This document shows positions 1 through 8,095 of a DNA stretch of 64,000 bases, in pieces. This DNA comes from Pseudanabaena mucicola FACHB-723 (GTDB lineage Bacteria > Cyanobacteriota > Cyanobacteriia > Pseudanabaenales > Pseudanabaenaceae), in the NCBI RefSeq assembly GCF_014696385.1, contig NZ_JACJQB010000008.1:58416-122415 (forward strand). The letters are read 5' to 3'. Position 1 is the first letter of the stretch; each line of letters begins with the position of its first letter. The position numbers and the translations under genes were made by a program. The notes below the pieces were generated by a model. The model was not told where the DNA came from. It worked only from the letters and a program-made list of their open reading frames with translations, and searched no databases.

Positions 1-624
1 ACGGCAGTCTATGCCACACCCACACGCAAGGGTGAATGTCGTTTATTTGCGAGATTTCCCTTCCAATTCAATTCGGCAATTCCGCGATTCTTCATTGGTA
101 TCACTCCCCGTTGGTATTCTCATATTGGACAAAATAGCATCCTCGAAGATGATCAGATTTTTCTGCACTATCAAGAGCGTTATCTAGCCGAAACTCTCGC
201 CCAAACTGAAGTTAATGGCAACCATGCCAAAGCCTTCTATTTGGCAACTCCCGCCGATGCCTATGTTTCCGAACTACGCAAATGGGTGAATCGCTATGCT
301 GCTGATCCCTTTGCAGGGCACAGATTAGCAGCACCTTTATCTAAAGAAGTTCTCTTAGATCGCTATCATTCCCATACTTCTAAATGTGCGAGTTGCCGCC
401 AAGCTTTGCAAAATGTTCGCAAAATCAAAACCATCAGTCTCGCGATTGCGGCGACTGCTTGGACTGCTAGTCCCTTGCTCAGCATACTCTTTGCACCAGT
501 AAATTTAATGACAACCTTACTCAGTGCGATTCCTGCCACAATTGCGATCGCAGTCTGGCTAGTCTGCAAAAATTTGGAACGGAAATTTATCTACGGACAA
601 GAAACCCCGTTACGCAACTTATAG
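1..624 (+). CDS. Rieske-type oxygenase, pheophorbide a oxygenase-like (3' part)
   Basis: The reading frame is open from the first base, so the N-terminal Rieske domain lies outside the window; about 207 C-terminal residues are present. The visible part has the catalytic-domain end of the PaO/Tic55/chlorophyllide a oxygenase family: a TPRWYSH stretch, then a HTSKCASC segment whose CxxC pair is typical of that family, then two hydrophobic segments near the C-terminus that would anchor it in the thylakoid or envelope-like membrane. Family members are non-haem iron oxygenases that act on chlorophyll breakdown products or other aromatics. The substrate cannot be told from this fragment. A strong hairpin terminator follows. 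Confidence 0.8.
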   Translation, partial: TAVYATPTRKGECRLFARFPFQFNSAIPRFFIGITPRWYSHIGQNSILEDDQIFLHYQERYLAETLAQTEVNGNHAKAFYLATPADAYVSELRKWVNRYAADPFAGHRLAAPLSKEVLLDRYHSHTSKCASCRQALQNVRKIKTISLAIAATAWTASPLLSILFAPVNLMTTLLSAIPATIAIAVWLVCKNLERKFIYGQETPLRNL

Positions 625-648
625 ACATCACACTTTGCGATTTAAGAT

Positions 649-680
649 AAACAAGAGCGCTTTTGCGCTCTTGTTTTTTA
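649..680 (+). terminator. Rho-independent terminator of the Rieske oxygenase gene
   Basis: A perfect 10-bp stem (ACAAGAGCGC / GCGCTCTTGT) with a TTTT loop is followed by a run of T. It sits 26 bases after the oxygenase stop codon and 20 bases before the next start. Confidence 0.85.
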
Positions 681-699
681 TGCACTATGTTAAAAAATC

Positions 700-1254
700 A
701 TGATTAAGCTCTATGGCGGTGCAAGAAGCCGCGCCTCAATCGTCAAATGGTATCTCGAAGAACTGCAAGCTCCTTACGAGTTTCAACTGATGAATATGCA
801 GGAAGGAGAGCATTTGCAGCCTGATTTTTTAGAAATTAACCCTTTTGGCAAAGTTCCCGCAATTACCGATGGCGACTTAAAACTATGGGAATCAGGTGCA
901 ATCTTGCTCTATCTTGCTGAAAAATTTGGCGAATTAAAGACTCCTGAAGCAAAAGCGATCGCAAGTCAGTGGGTATTATTTGCCAATGCGACCCTTGGCA
1001 CTGGTTTGTTTGTAGCTGATAATCGCGAAAAAGAAGCACCTCGTTTATTAAGTGGCTTAAATAAGGTTCTTGAAACCCAGACCTATCTCCTCGGTGATAC
1101 CTTTACTGTCGCTGATGTTGCCGTTGGTTCGATTCTAGGCTATGCCGTCATGATGTTACAAATGTCCTACACTGATTATCCTGCCGTTGATGCCTATGTA
1201 AAACGGATCAATGAGCGCCCTGCGTTTAAAAAAGCAATTTTGGGACAACCTTAA
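700..1254 (+). CDS. Glutathione S-transferase family protein
   Basis: A 184-residue protein with the two-domain GST layout. Residues 1-75 form the thioredoxin-like domain, with an ARSRAS segment at the glutathione-activating position and the NPFGKVPAITDG / ESGAILLYLAEK motifs that carry the cis-proline and the glutathione-binding Glu-Ser. The rest is the helical C-terminal domain, including the TFTVADVAVG segment (N-capping box type). It is probably a cytosolic detoxification or thiol-transfer enzyme; the substrate is unknown. It is slightly shorter than usual GSTs (about 200 residues). It is transcribed alone, between two hairpin terminators. Confidence 0.9.
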   Translation: MIKLYGGARSRASIVKWYLEELQAPYEFQLMNMQEGEHLQPDFLEINPFGKVPAITDGDLKLWESGAILLYLAEKFGELKTPEAKAIASQWVLFANATLGTGLFVADNREKEAPRLLSGLNKVLETQTYLLGDTFTVADVAVGSILGYAVMMLQMSYTDYPAVDAYVKRINERPAFKKAILGQP

Positions 1255-1263
1255 AAATTTTTA

Positions 1264-1296
1264 GGCAAATAAGCGGGCTTAGCCCGCTTATTTGCC
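1264..1296. terminator. Bidirectional terminator hairpin
   Basis: A near-perfect palindrome with 16-base arms (GGCAAATAAGCGGGCT and its complement) lies between the convergent GST and FHA-flavoprotein genes, ending 8 bases from the latter's stop. It can serve both strands. Confidence 0.75.
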
Positions 1297-1303
1297 GCAG
1301 GCT

Positions 1304-3379
1304 TTACGGAGCTTGATTAGTAGCCCATTTTAGCCACTGCCCCAACGAACTCAATCCATTGAGATAACCTAACTGGGGGGCGCGAGATACAATTAAGTTA
1401 TCCACCGATCGCAAAGCCGCAAACTGTAAGCCCAAAAAACTATCTACCGCCGCATAGGGCCCACCCAAAGTCGCTGCCCCTGCTGCATATACCTTACCGA
1501 TATAGGCTCGCCCCTGATTGCGTAGCTCCGCAATTTCAAAGTCATTAGTGACATTGAGTCTGCCCATAGCATTGGTTGGAATGTTGTAACATTGCAGCAA
1601 ATCTGCATACAGAGGATTTGTCTCTACTTTGGCATCCAATCCTGTCGCATCAATAATAAAATCTGCGGTTAACTGCAATAGCCCTTGCATCTGACGTGGA
1701 CGAATATAAGTAACCGTACGCTGATCAGGCAACCGTTCCACCTTCTCCACATCACCAAAGGTAATTTGATACCAACCTTCCTTTAGTCCTGTTTGGACAA
1801 TGTGCTTCCAATCACGGCGATCGGCAGTGGTTGTGCCACCCCAATCCTTGAGCAAAGTATGGCGAGTAGCAGGATCGGACTTTTCGAGCAGTAGCCGTAA
1901 ATCGCCACCCCAACAGGCTTTTGGCCAGTTAAAGGGTTGAAACTCGTAATGATTGTCCACATCGCGCTGCGCCTTACCATAGCGATTACCTTGAGCTTTG
2001 GGCGATCGCATCAAATGCAAGAGATGAATATTTTGCTGTGGAGCTCGTTGACGTATTTCTGAGATGCGCTGCACAATTCGCGAAGCAACAATGCCACGTC
2101 CACGGATTAACACCGTACCGCCATGACTTTCGAGATGTTGATAAATATGCTCATGCTCCTCATAGCCATTGACTACAGAGCGAAAATCTAAGGTTTGACT
2201 GCGATAAGCCTGTAAATCTGGCAAAAATTGGATCGCCGCATAGCCCACTGCTAAGTGTAAATATCTGACTACTAAAAAAGCATGATTACCTTGCCCTAGG
2301 GAATATGCGATCGCATAGCGCCCATCATCGGTCTTCCGAATTGAGCGCACCCTGCCATAGCGATAGATCTTGTCCCAGCCAATGCGTTGGGCTTCACGAT
2401 CAATCGAATCAAATACATTGCCCGATCGCGGCGTATAGGTTTCCGCCAAATCTGGCTCTGCAAAAACTTGCCAGAGATACTTAGCCGCTTGCTTGAGTAT
2501 CCCGCGACTCAAGTCATGCCAAGCCTCGCGCCATGCGTAGCTAGGAAATCCCCAAATATTATCAGGACAGGAATCGGAATTAGAGCGCAATCTCTCGGAC
2601 AAAGGAATCTGTGAGTTCAGACAAAGCCGTTTGTAGCGGGCATAGGGCTGTGGCTCTAAACCCAATGACACAATTTGATCCGCCGCCACCCCAAATATTC
2701 GTAAATAGTCTGCCCAGATATAGCTACCCAATCCCCCACCGACTGCCCCATAGGTTGACGCATATACAGGCATTCCTGTTTGCTGCAAAGCTGCCACCTC
2801 GACAACGGGTAATTGAAAAAAGTTGGGCGGAAAATCCTGACCAGTTTGACTAACCTGTGGGCTAGGAGGCTCTTCCCCTTTGGGGATTGCTACTGATGGC
2901 GGTAAACCTGTTTTAGCATTAAATAAAATTGTTGGAAAACTTGGGGAAACTGAAGCTGTCTGACTTTCAGAATCCCTACTAAGGGTATTCGCCTGTGAAG
3001 TAGTAATTGTTGCTTGATTAGCCGAAACAGGAGCAAAGTCAAAGGCGATCGCAATTTCGTATCGTCCTAGCGTAATGCGATCGCCTGTGCTTAACACTTG
3101 CCGTAATCCCATCGACTGATTTAGCAAAACCCCATTGACCAAAACTCCATTGGTGCTGTTTTGGTCAATCGCCACTAGATTCCCCTGCTCAATTTTTAGT
3201 AACAGGTGATAGCGAGATACCGAGCGATCATTAAGCACTAATGGCGATACCTGTTCTGCATCAAGATAATCTGGCAGAGCCGTTGCATCCTTACCAATTG
3301 CGATCGGTAAATTTAAGCGTATAGATACAGACTGATCAGTGCCTACTTCTAGCCAGCTTAGTTGAACTTCAGACGGCAT
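1304..3379 (-). CDS. FHA domain fused to an FAD/NAD(P)-binding oxidoreductase-like domain
   Basis: A 691-residue protein. Residues about 15-112 form a forkhead-associated (FHA) phosphothreonine-recognition domain, with the diagnostic SVSRYH (53-58) and STNG (75-78) motifs. A low-complexity linker follows to about residue 190. The rest looks like a flavin-dependent monooxygenase/NAD(P)-Rossmann protein: a GAVGGGLGSYIWADY stretch, a central RGRGIVASRIV nucleotide-binding-like turn, an FIIDATGLD motif and a late YAAGAATLGGPYA segment. The FHA part implies docking to a Ser/Thr-phosphorylated partner. The chemistry of the enzyme part is not known to me. It is a single gene with no obvious partner; the regulator gene upstream is in the same direction but has its own hairpin. 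Confidence 0.75.
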   Translation of the reverse strand: MPSEVQLSWLEVGTDQSVSIRLNLPIAIGKDATALPDYLDAEQVSPLVLNDRSVSRYHLLLKIEQGNLVAIDQNSTNGVLVNGVLLNQSMGLRQVLSTGDRITLGRYEIAIAFDFAPVSANQATITTSQANTLSRDSESQTASVSPSFPTILFNAKTGLPPSVAIPKGEEPPSPQVSQTGQDFPPNFFQLPVVEVAALQQTGMPVYASTYGAVGGGLGSYIWADYLRIFGVAADQIVSLGLEPQPYARYKRLCLNSQIPLSERLRSNSDSCPDNIWGFPSYAWREAWHDLSRGILKQAAKYLWQVFAEPDLAETYTPRSGNVFDSIDREAQRIGWDKIYRYGRVRSIRKTDDGRYAIAYSLGQGNHAFLVVRYLHLAVGYAAIQFLPDLQAYRSQTLDFRSVVNGYEEHEHIYQHLESHGGTVLIRGRGIVASRIVQRISEIRQRAPQQNIHLLHLMRSPKAQGNRYGKAQRDVDNHYEFQPFNWPKACWGGDLRLLLEKSDPATRHTLLKDWGGTTTADRRDWKHIVQTGLKEGWYQITFGDVEKVERLPDQRTVTYIRPRQMQGLLQLTADFIIDATGLDAKVETNPLYADLLQCYNIPTNAMGRLNVTNDFEIAELRNQGRAYIGKVYAAGAATLGGPYAAVDSFLGLQFAALRSVDNLIVSRAPQLGYLNGLSSLGQWLKWATNQAP

Positions 3380-3429
3380 AAGGACTTACTAATTCCGACG
3401 AGCTTTACATCTTTTTTTGAATTTGGCTA

Positions 3430-3461
3430 TAAAAAAAGGGAGTGCAAATCCCCCTTTTTGA
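3430..3461 (-). terminator. Terminator of the response regulator gene
   Basis: An A-rich arm followed by GGG, a short spacer and CCCCCTTTTT forms a hairpin just after the regulator stop codon (on the minus strand). Its T-run is in the right orientation for the minus strand. Confidence 0.6.
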
Positions 3462-3474
3462 TCTTTATGTAAGC

Positions 3475-4152
3475 CTAAGAAAGTTGGCTCAAACGATAAC
3501 CAACACCATGGATTGTCTCAATCAAGTTATGAGGCGCATCAGCACCCTTTAATTTGTTACGGAGACTCTTGATCGTTGCGTTGATTGTATCTTCTCTAGG
3601 AGGATCAGTGAGTGACCATACATGCTCTACGATAGTGCCACGCTTTAAAACTTGGCGACCATGATGAAGCAACAACTCCAGAATGTTGTATTCCTTTGGT
3701 GTTAAATGCACAGATTGTCCTGCATAGGACACTTCATGCATTCCGGGATCAAGTTGGAGTTCCCCCCAACGTAAAACAGTTGGTTCTGCAATCTGAGCGC
3801 GACGAGACAAAGCACGAATCCGTGCCATCAATTCAGGCGGATCAATTGGCTTGACGATATAGTCGTCAGCACCCGCATCAAGCCCCTGAACTTTGTCAGA
3901 ACTCATATCTAGCGCTGTCACCATCAAAATTGGGATATTGTTCCCATGGGCGCGTAAGCGACGACATAGGTTAATACCATCCAACTTCGGCAGCATCACA
4001 TCTAGCAAGATTAGGTTGTAATCATCGGCTTGAGATTTCTCCCAGCCTTCCTCCCCATCTCTAGCAATGTCTACAACACAATGCTGACCAGTTAGCACAT
4101 CGGCTAAAGTATCAGCTAAATTGGCATCATCTTCTACAAGGAGAATTCTCAT
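3475..4152 (-). CDS. OmpR/PhoB-family response regulator
   Basis: The frame extends 37 codons further upstream, but the conserved protein begins at the ATG at 4152 (MRILLVEDD), giving 225 residues. The receiver domain shows the acidic pair D8-D9, the phosphoacceptor D51 in LLDVMLPKLDG and the conserved K101 in YIVKPID. A winged-helix DNA-binding domain occupies about 130-225, with HLTPKEYNILELLL and the typical ending ETIHGVGYRL. It is a transcription factor activated by a histidine kinase. No kinase gene is adjacent, so its partner is elsewhere. It closely resembles the paired regulator at 41771-42442. It is divergent from hemL across a 430-base gap. Confidence 0.92.
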   Translation of the reverse strand: MRILLVEDDANLADTLADVLTGQHCVVDIARDGEEGWEKSQADDYNLILLDVMLPKLDGINLCRRLRAHGNNIPILMVTALDMSSDKVQGLDAGADDYIVKPIDPPELMARIRALSRRAQIAEPTVLRWGELQLDPGMHEVSYAGQSVHLTPKEYNILELLLHHGRQVLKRGTIVEHVWSLTDPPREDTINATIKSLRNKLKGADAPHNLIETIHGVGYRLSQLS

Positions 4153-4585
4153 TAGATTCGGACAAGTCTTGGTTATTGAAGTTGAATAGTAGCTTGCTCG
4201 CCAATTAACGGATGCCTTTAACGGGTATATGGAAAACATAAACTGTATAAATTTCGCTAACACGATTCACTACTATCTATTCAAATCATATACGAAACGT
4301 CGAATGGTTTTTCATATATGCAAAAATTTTAAGTATTATTGCGATTATAACACCCGCAATCATCAAAAAATCGTATTTATTAAGCCAAAAGCATATACTT
4401 TGTAAAGAAACTTGTGGATAGCCAAACTTTTGACCACACTGACTTTGGGTGTTACAAAGCTAAATTATGGCAAACGATGACACTAGTTACAATTTTCTCT
4501 CTGATTTTTGTGACGCTTGGATCGTTGCTGAGTTAAATTGAGTCTATAGAGACCCGAAAACCTTCAATAAATCTTTAATTAGAAA
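4153..4585. other. AT-rich divergent intergenic region upstream of hemL and the response regulator
   Basis: No convincing ORF or RNA gene. It should hold promoters for both neighbours. One weak candidate on the plus strand is TTGACC (4430-4435), 17 bases, then TACAAA (4453-4458), which would leave a leader of about 120 bases before hemL. The octamer-like GGGTGTTA at 4447-4454 and TAACACCC at about 4347-4354 form an inverted pair about 95 bases apart and might be a regulator site; this is speculative. Confidence 0.35.
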
Positions 4586-5896
4586 ATGACCGCGAACCTA
4601 ACTACTTTTAAAACAACTGCATCTCAAGAAATTTTTGCAAAAGCCAAAGAGCTAATGCCTGGAGGTGTTAGTTCTCCTGTTCGTGCCTTCAAATCTGTGG
4701 GTGGCGAGCCAATCGTGTTTGATCGCGTTAATGGCGCATACGCATGGGATATCGATGGCAATAAGTATATTGATTACATCGGTTCATGGGGGCCTGCGAT
4801 CGTCGGACATTCTCATCCCGAAGTCATCGAAGCATTACACAAAGCGTTAGAAAAAGGCACAAGCTTTGGTGCGCCCTGTGTTCTCGAAAATCAACTCGCG
4901 GAAATGGTAATTGAAGCTGTCCCTAGCGTCGAGATGGTGCGCTTTGTGAACTCTGGTACTGAAGCCTGTATGTCTGTATTGCGCCTCATGCGGGCTTTTA
5001 CAGGTCGTGACAAAATCATCAAATTTGAAGGTTGCTACCATGGTCACGCCGATATGTTCTTGGTTAAGGCTGGGTCTGGTGTCGCCACCCTTGGCTTGCC
5101 CGACTCCCCCGGTGTTCCCAAGTCCACCACTGCCAATACCCTCACTGCTCCTTACAACGATCTTGAAGCCGTCAAACAGTTGTTCGCCGAAAATCCAGAC
5201 CAGATATCTGGTGTGATTATCGAGCCAGTAGTTGGTAATGCGGGTTGCATCGTACCTAAGGATGGATTTCTACAAGGTTTAAAGGATCTCTGTCATGCCA
5301 ATGGTGCTTTGTTGGTATTTGATGAAGTCATGACAGGCTTCCGTCTTTCTTATGGTGGCGCACAGGCTCGCTTTGGCGTTACTCCTGACCTTACGACCAT
5401 GGGTAAGGTAATTGGTGGGGGCTTACCCGTAGGAGCCTATGGTGGACGTAAAGATATTATGGCAATGGTTGCCCCTGCTGGCCCTATGTATCAGGCAGGT
5501 ACATTGTCAGGGAATCCTTTGGCAATGACCGCAGGCATCAAGACCATGGAAATTCTGAAGCGCGTTGGTTCTTATGAATATCTGGAGCAAATTACCAAGA
5601 AGCTGGCGGATGGAATGCTGTCGATCGCCCATGAGACTGGACATGCGGCTACAGGTAATTTGGTTGGCGCAATGTTTGGTTTGTTTTTCACTGACAAGCA
5701 AGTTTATAGCTATGAAGATGCCAAAACTAGTGATACTGAGAAGTTTGCCAAGTTTCATCGCGGCATGTTAGAGCATGGCGTTTATCTTGCTCCTTCACAG
5801 TTTGAGGCTGGTTTTACATCCCTTGCCCATACCGATGCTGACGTACAGACGACCCTAGATGCAGCCCGCGCTGTCTTGTCAAAGATTCCTGCTTAA
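4586..5896 (+). CDS. hemL: Glutamate-1-semialdehyde 2,1-aminomutase
   Basis: A 436-residue, full-length class III aminotransferase-fold enzyme. It converts glutamate-1-semialdehyde to 5-aminolevulinate, the entry point to haem, chlorophyll and phycobilin synthesis in the C5 pathway. Visible signatures are [22 protein letters not shown] (phosphate-binding and helix region near 120-141), the DEVMTGFR motif (246-253) and the PLP-binding lysine K274 in [17 protein letters not shown]. The ATG at 4586 fits the family start (an [27 protein letters not shown] beginning). It is expressed alone, from the long AT-rich upstream region. Confidence 0.97.
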   Translation: MTANLTTFKTTASQEIFAKAKELMPGGVSSPVRAFKSVGGEPIVFDRVNGAYAWDIDGNKYIDYIGSWGPAIVGHSHPEVIEALHKALEKGTSFGAPCVLENQLAEMVIEAVPSVEMVRFVNSGTEACMSVLRLMRAFTGRDKIIKFEGCYHGHADMFLVKAGSGVATLGLPDSPGVPKSTTANTLTAPYNDLEAVKQLFAENPDQISGVIIEPVVGNAGCIVPKDGFLQGLKDLCHANGALLVFDEVMTGFRLSYGGAQARFGVTPDLTTMGKVIGGGLPVGAYGGRKDIMAMVAPAGPMYQAGTLSGNPLAMTAGIKTMEILKRVGSYEYLEQITKKLADGMLSIAHETGHAATGNLVGAMFGLFFTDKQVYSYEDAKTSDTEKFAKFHRGMLEHGVYLAPSQFEAGFTSLAHTDADVQTTLDAARAVLSKIPA

Positions 5897-5904
5897 CCAC
5901 ACGA

Positions 5905-5937
5905 AGCGAATGGCGACACTCCGCGTCGCCATTCGCT
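5905..5937 (+). terminator. Hairpin after hemL
   Basis: A perfect 13-bp stem (AGCGAATGGCGAC / GTCGCCATTCGCT) with a 7-base loop begins 8 bases after the hemL stop. No T-run follows, so it may work as an mRNA 3'-end stabiliser, or together with the next hairpin. Confidence 0.55.
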
Positions 5938-5938
5938 A

Positions 5939-6030
5939 GCTATAGCCATAAAACCAAAAGAGAGTTGCGGCGCTTCGCGCCGCAACTCTCTTTTGGTTTT
6001 TGGTTTTGTCCTAACGTAAATGGCTGTAGC
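5939..6030. repeat. MITE-like palindromic repeat, family 1 copy A
   Basis: The ends GCTATAGCCAT (5939-5949) and ATGGCTGTAGC (6020-6030) are inverted repeats with one mismatch. The centre is a 23-bp perfect stem (5951-5973 / 5977-5999) with a TTC loop. The right flank, TTTTGTCCTAACGTAAATGGCTGTAGCTGTA, resembles the right flank of the element at 15270-15385 (TTTGTCCTGAGGCAAAGGACTACAGCTATA). It follows hemL and may also act as its terminator. Confidence 0.6.
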
Positions 6031-6193
6031 TGTATAGAAATTTTCTTAAAAAAAGTTTGTTCGGTTACTAATTTCACAAAAATTCATTTACAATGTTATC
6101 GAGCATTTCTAAGCATATTGGCTGAATAAATCTTGTAAAGCCACATTATCTGGAACTTCCGAGCATTGTTAAAGTCTCTCTACATAAAATCCG

Positions 6194-6820
6194 ATGCTGA
6201 CAGAACACCCTACTGCTACAACAAGGTCTAACAATGGCAATTACAACACCTCACCACCGCCTGTGACACGCTCCGATTACTACATGGGCTTACACAAAGA
6301 GCTAGACCAACTTGAAGAGATGGTGCTAGAAAGTGGACCTCGCGTTATGGGACATACTGTTATCGATGAGGAGAAACTTTGCCAGCAAATTGATCGGGTG
6401 CGGTTGACTGTTCCTGATTCGATCGCTAAGGCAGAAGAAATTTTACTTTATAAAGAAGATTTGGTTGCTGAAGCACAACAATATGCTGATGACTTAATCA
6501 AATCAACGATTCTTCGAGCAAGTCAGATGCTCGAAGAATCGTTGATTATTCGTCAAGCTGAGCAAGAAGCCAATCAAATTCGCCGCCAACTGCAAGAGGA
6601 ATGTGAGCAACTGCGATCGCAAACCCTCAATGAAGTCGCTCAAATGCGTCGTCAAGCCCAAAAAGACCTTGACCTTTTGCATCAACAGGTGACTGGAGAG
6701 GTGCAGGATATGCAACGTGGGGCTGATGAATATAGCGATCGCATTCTTGGCAATCTTGAATTGCAACTAATTGACATGATCAAAATTGTCCAAAATGGAC
6801 GCAAGGAGTTACGACTCTAG
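6194..6820 (+). CDS. Coiled-coil protein of a conserved cyanobacterial type (ATP synthase B/DivIVA-like helix)
   Basis: A 208-residue protein without signal or membrane segment. Residues 1-30 are low-complexity (Thr/Asn/Pro). Residues about 70-200 form a long amphipathic charged helix rich in Glu, Gln and Arg, with repeats such as QEANQIRRQLQEE and VAQMRRQAQKDLD. Automated annotation of such proteins often says ATP synthase subunit B, but the N-terminal membrane anchor of that subunit is missing, so I do not accept that name. A structural or scaffold role like DivIVA is possible. It is a single gene, well separated from its neighbours. Confidence 0.7.
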   Translation: MLTEHPTATTRSNNGNYNTSPPPVTRSDYYMGLHKELDQLEEMVLESGPRVMGHTVIDEEKLCQQIDRVRLTVPDSIAKAEEILLYKEDLVAEAQQYADDLIKSTILRASQMLEESLIIRQAEQEANQIRRQLQEECEQLRSQTLNEVAQMRRQAQKDLDLLHQQVTGEVQDMQRGADEYSDRILGNLELQLIDMIKIVQNGRKELRL

Positions 6821-6944
6821 CCGACCTTAGGCAATGTTAAATCTGGCATTATCTGACATTTAACAGATTTAATCTGACATTAACGTGGCAATGGCAATCT
6901 CTTGTGTTAACATCTGACGCTTAAAAGAGTCTTAGCTTTTAGTG

Positions 6945-8048
6945 ATGGTGATCAGGATGTTGGCAGCAAAAAAGAGATCGGGGACATTCGCCAGAAATGC
7001 CTTGGATGTTGTCTCTAAAATTTTATTAGCAACTGCTATTAATGCCGCAGGTCTACTTGCTACTTACAGCTACAAAAATGCGGAAGCAATTAATACTGTT
7101 ACGCATCAGCCTGTTCTAGCTTCTACGCATCTAACTTCTACGCAAATTGCGCGTACCCCATCATCATCTTTTGATGGTCGCATTAGTGCTGCCATCGTTG
7201 ATCGTGGTGGGCGACTATGGATTGGAACTTGGCAAGGATTAATGCAAATTAATCCCAAGTCTGGCAAGGCAATCACTGCTATCTCTCTTCCCAATTCCAC
7301 AATCACTGCATTACTAGAAGACCGTCGTGGTTATTTCTGGGTTGGCACAACTTCAGGGTTATACCAAGTGCAACCTAGTTCTGGCAAAATCATGAATATG
7401 CCAACGCAACTGTCTTCCAGCCGCGTACTCAGTCTCGCAATGGATCGAGCAGGATTTATTTGGGTTGGTACAGATCGCGGACTCACTCGAATCAGTCCAT
7501 ACAATGCTGAAACCTATGCCAGAATTCCTGATCTACCGGGGCAAGCCGCAAATGTGATGCAGATTGATTATGCTGGCAATCTTTGGGTTGGCACTCTCAA
7601 CGGGCTAGTTAAAATTAATCCCGGCACTGCCAAAATCCTTGCCAATATTCCCTTTGTTTCTGGTCAGATTGTCCAAGCTTTGACTATTGCCCCATCAGGA
7701 AAAATCTGGGCAGGGACACCCCGTAATGTTATTGAAATTAATCCGCGTACTAATGTTGCGATCGCAAGAGTGAATTCTGTAACTGGTCGCGACATCATCG
7801 CGCTTGCCAGTGACAAAAATGGTCAGCTTTGGATCGGTATGCGCGATGGTCTCGTTTTAGCTAATACTTACAATGGGGCAGTGACCGCCTCTGTCTATAG
7901 TTTGCCTAGCAGCTCTGTCACTAACTTGATCATTCACAATCAGCAGTTATGGGTTGGCACAATGGATGGTCTTGGCAAAATTAACACCAATCTCAAGGCT
8001 TCAGAAATTCCTAATGCTAATGCTACAGTGATTTACAAAATGAACTAG
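6945..8048 (+). CDS. Seven-repeat beta-propeller protein (two-component-regulator-type propeller), membrane-anchored or exported
   Basis: About 367 residues. A basic N-terminus and a hydrophobic stretch (about 24-44, ILLATAINAAGLLATY) suggest a signal or anchor. From about residue 80 there are seven repeats spaced about 42 residues apart, each with a W-[IVA]-G-[TM] core followed by GL and an INP- or ISP-type end: LWIGTWQGLMQINP, FWVGTTSGLYQVQP, IWVGTDRGLTRISP, LWVGTLNGLVKINP, IWAGTPRNVIEINP, LWIGMRDGLVLAN, LWVGTMDGLGKIN. That matches one closed seven-bladed propeller like those in hybrid sensor kinases, but no kinase is attached. Start codons at 6942 (GTG), 6945 and 6957 are all possible; no clear ribosome site decides. 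It lies just upstream of the MscS-like channel gene, 47 bases apart. Confidence 0.8.
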   Translation: MVIRMLAAKKRSGTFARNALDVVSKILLATAINAAGLLATYSYKNAEAINTVTHQPVLASTHLTSTQIARTPSSSFDGRISAAIVDRGGRLWIGTWQGLMQINPKSGKAITAISLPNSTITALLEDRRGYFWVGTTSGLYQVQPSSGKIMNMPTQLSSSRVLSLAMDRAGFIWVGTDRGLTRISPYNAETYARIPDLPGQAANVMQIDYAGNLWVGTLNGLVKINPGTAKILANIPFVSGQIVQALTIAPSGKIWAGTPRNVIEINPRTNVAIARVNSVTGRDIIALASDKNGQLWIGMRDGLVLANTYNGAVTASVYSLPSSSVTNLIIHNQQLWVGTMDGLGKINTNLKASEIPNANATVIYKMN

Positions 8049-8095
8049 TTCACAGAACTCTATTCAGATTGATTTGTGAAGAAACATATACAAAC

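Noticed and set aside
4430..4458. A hemL promoter at TTGACC-17-TACAAA
   Set aside because: The -10 match is only four of six and many AT-rich alternatives exist, so it is not listed as its own feature.
6194..6820. Naming the coiled-coil protein as ATP synthase subunit B
   Set aside because: No membrane anchor and no neighbouring atp genes; the match comes from charged helix composition.
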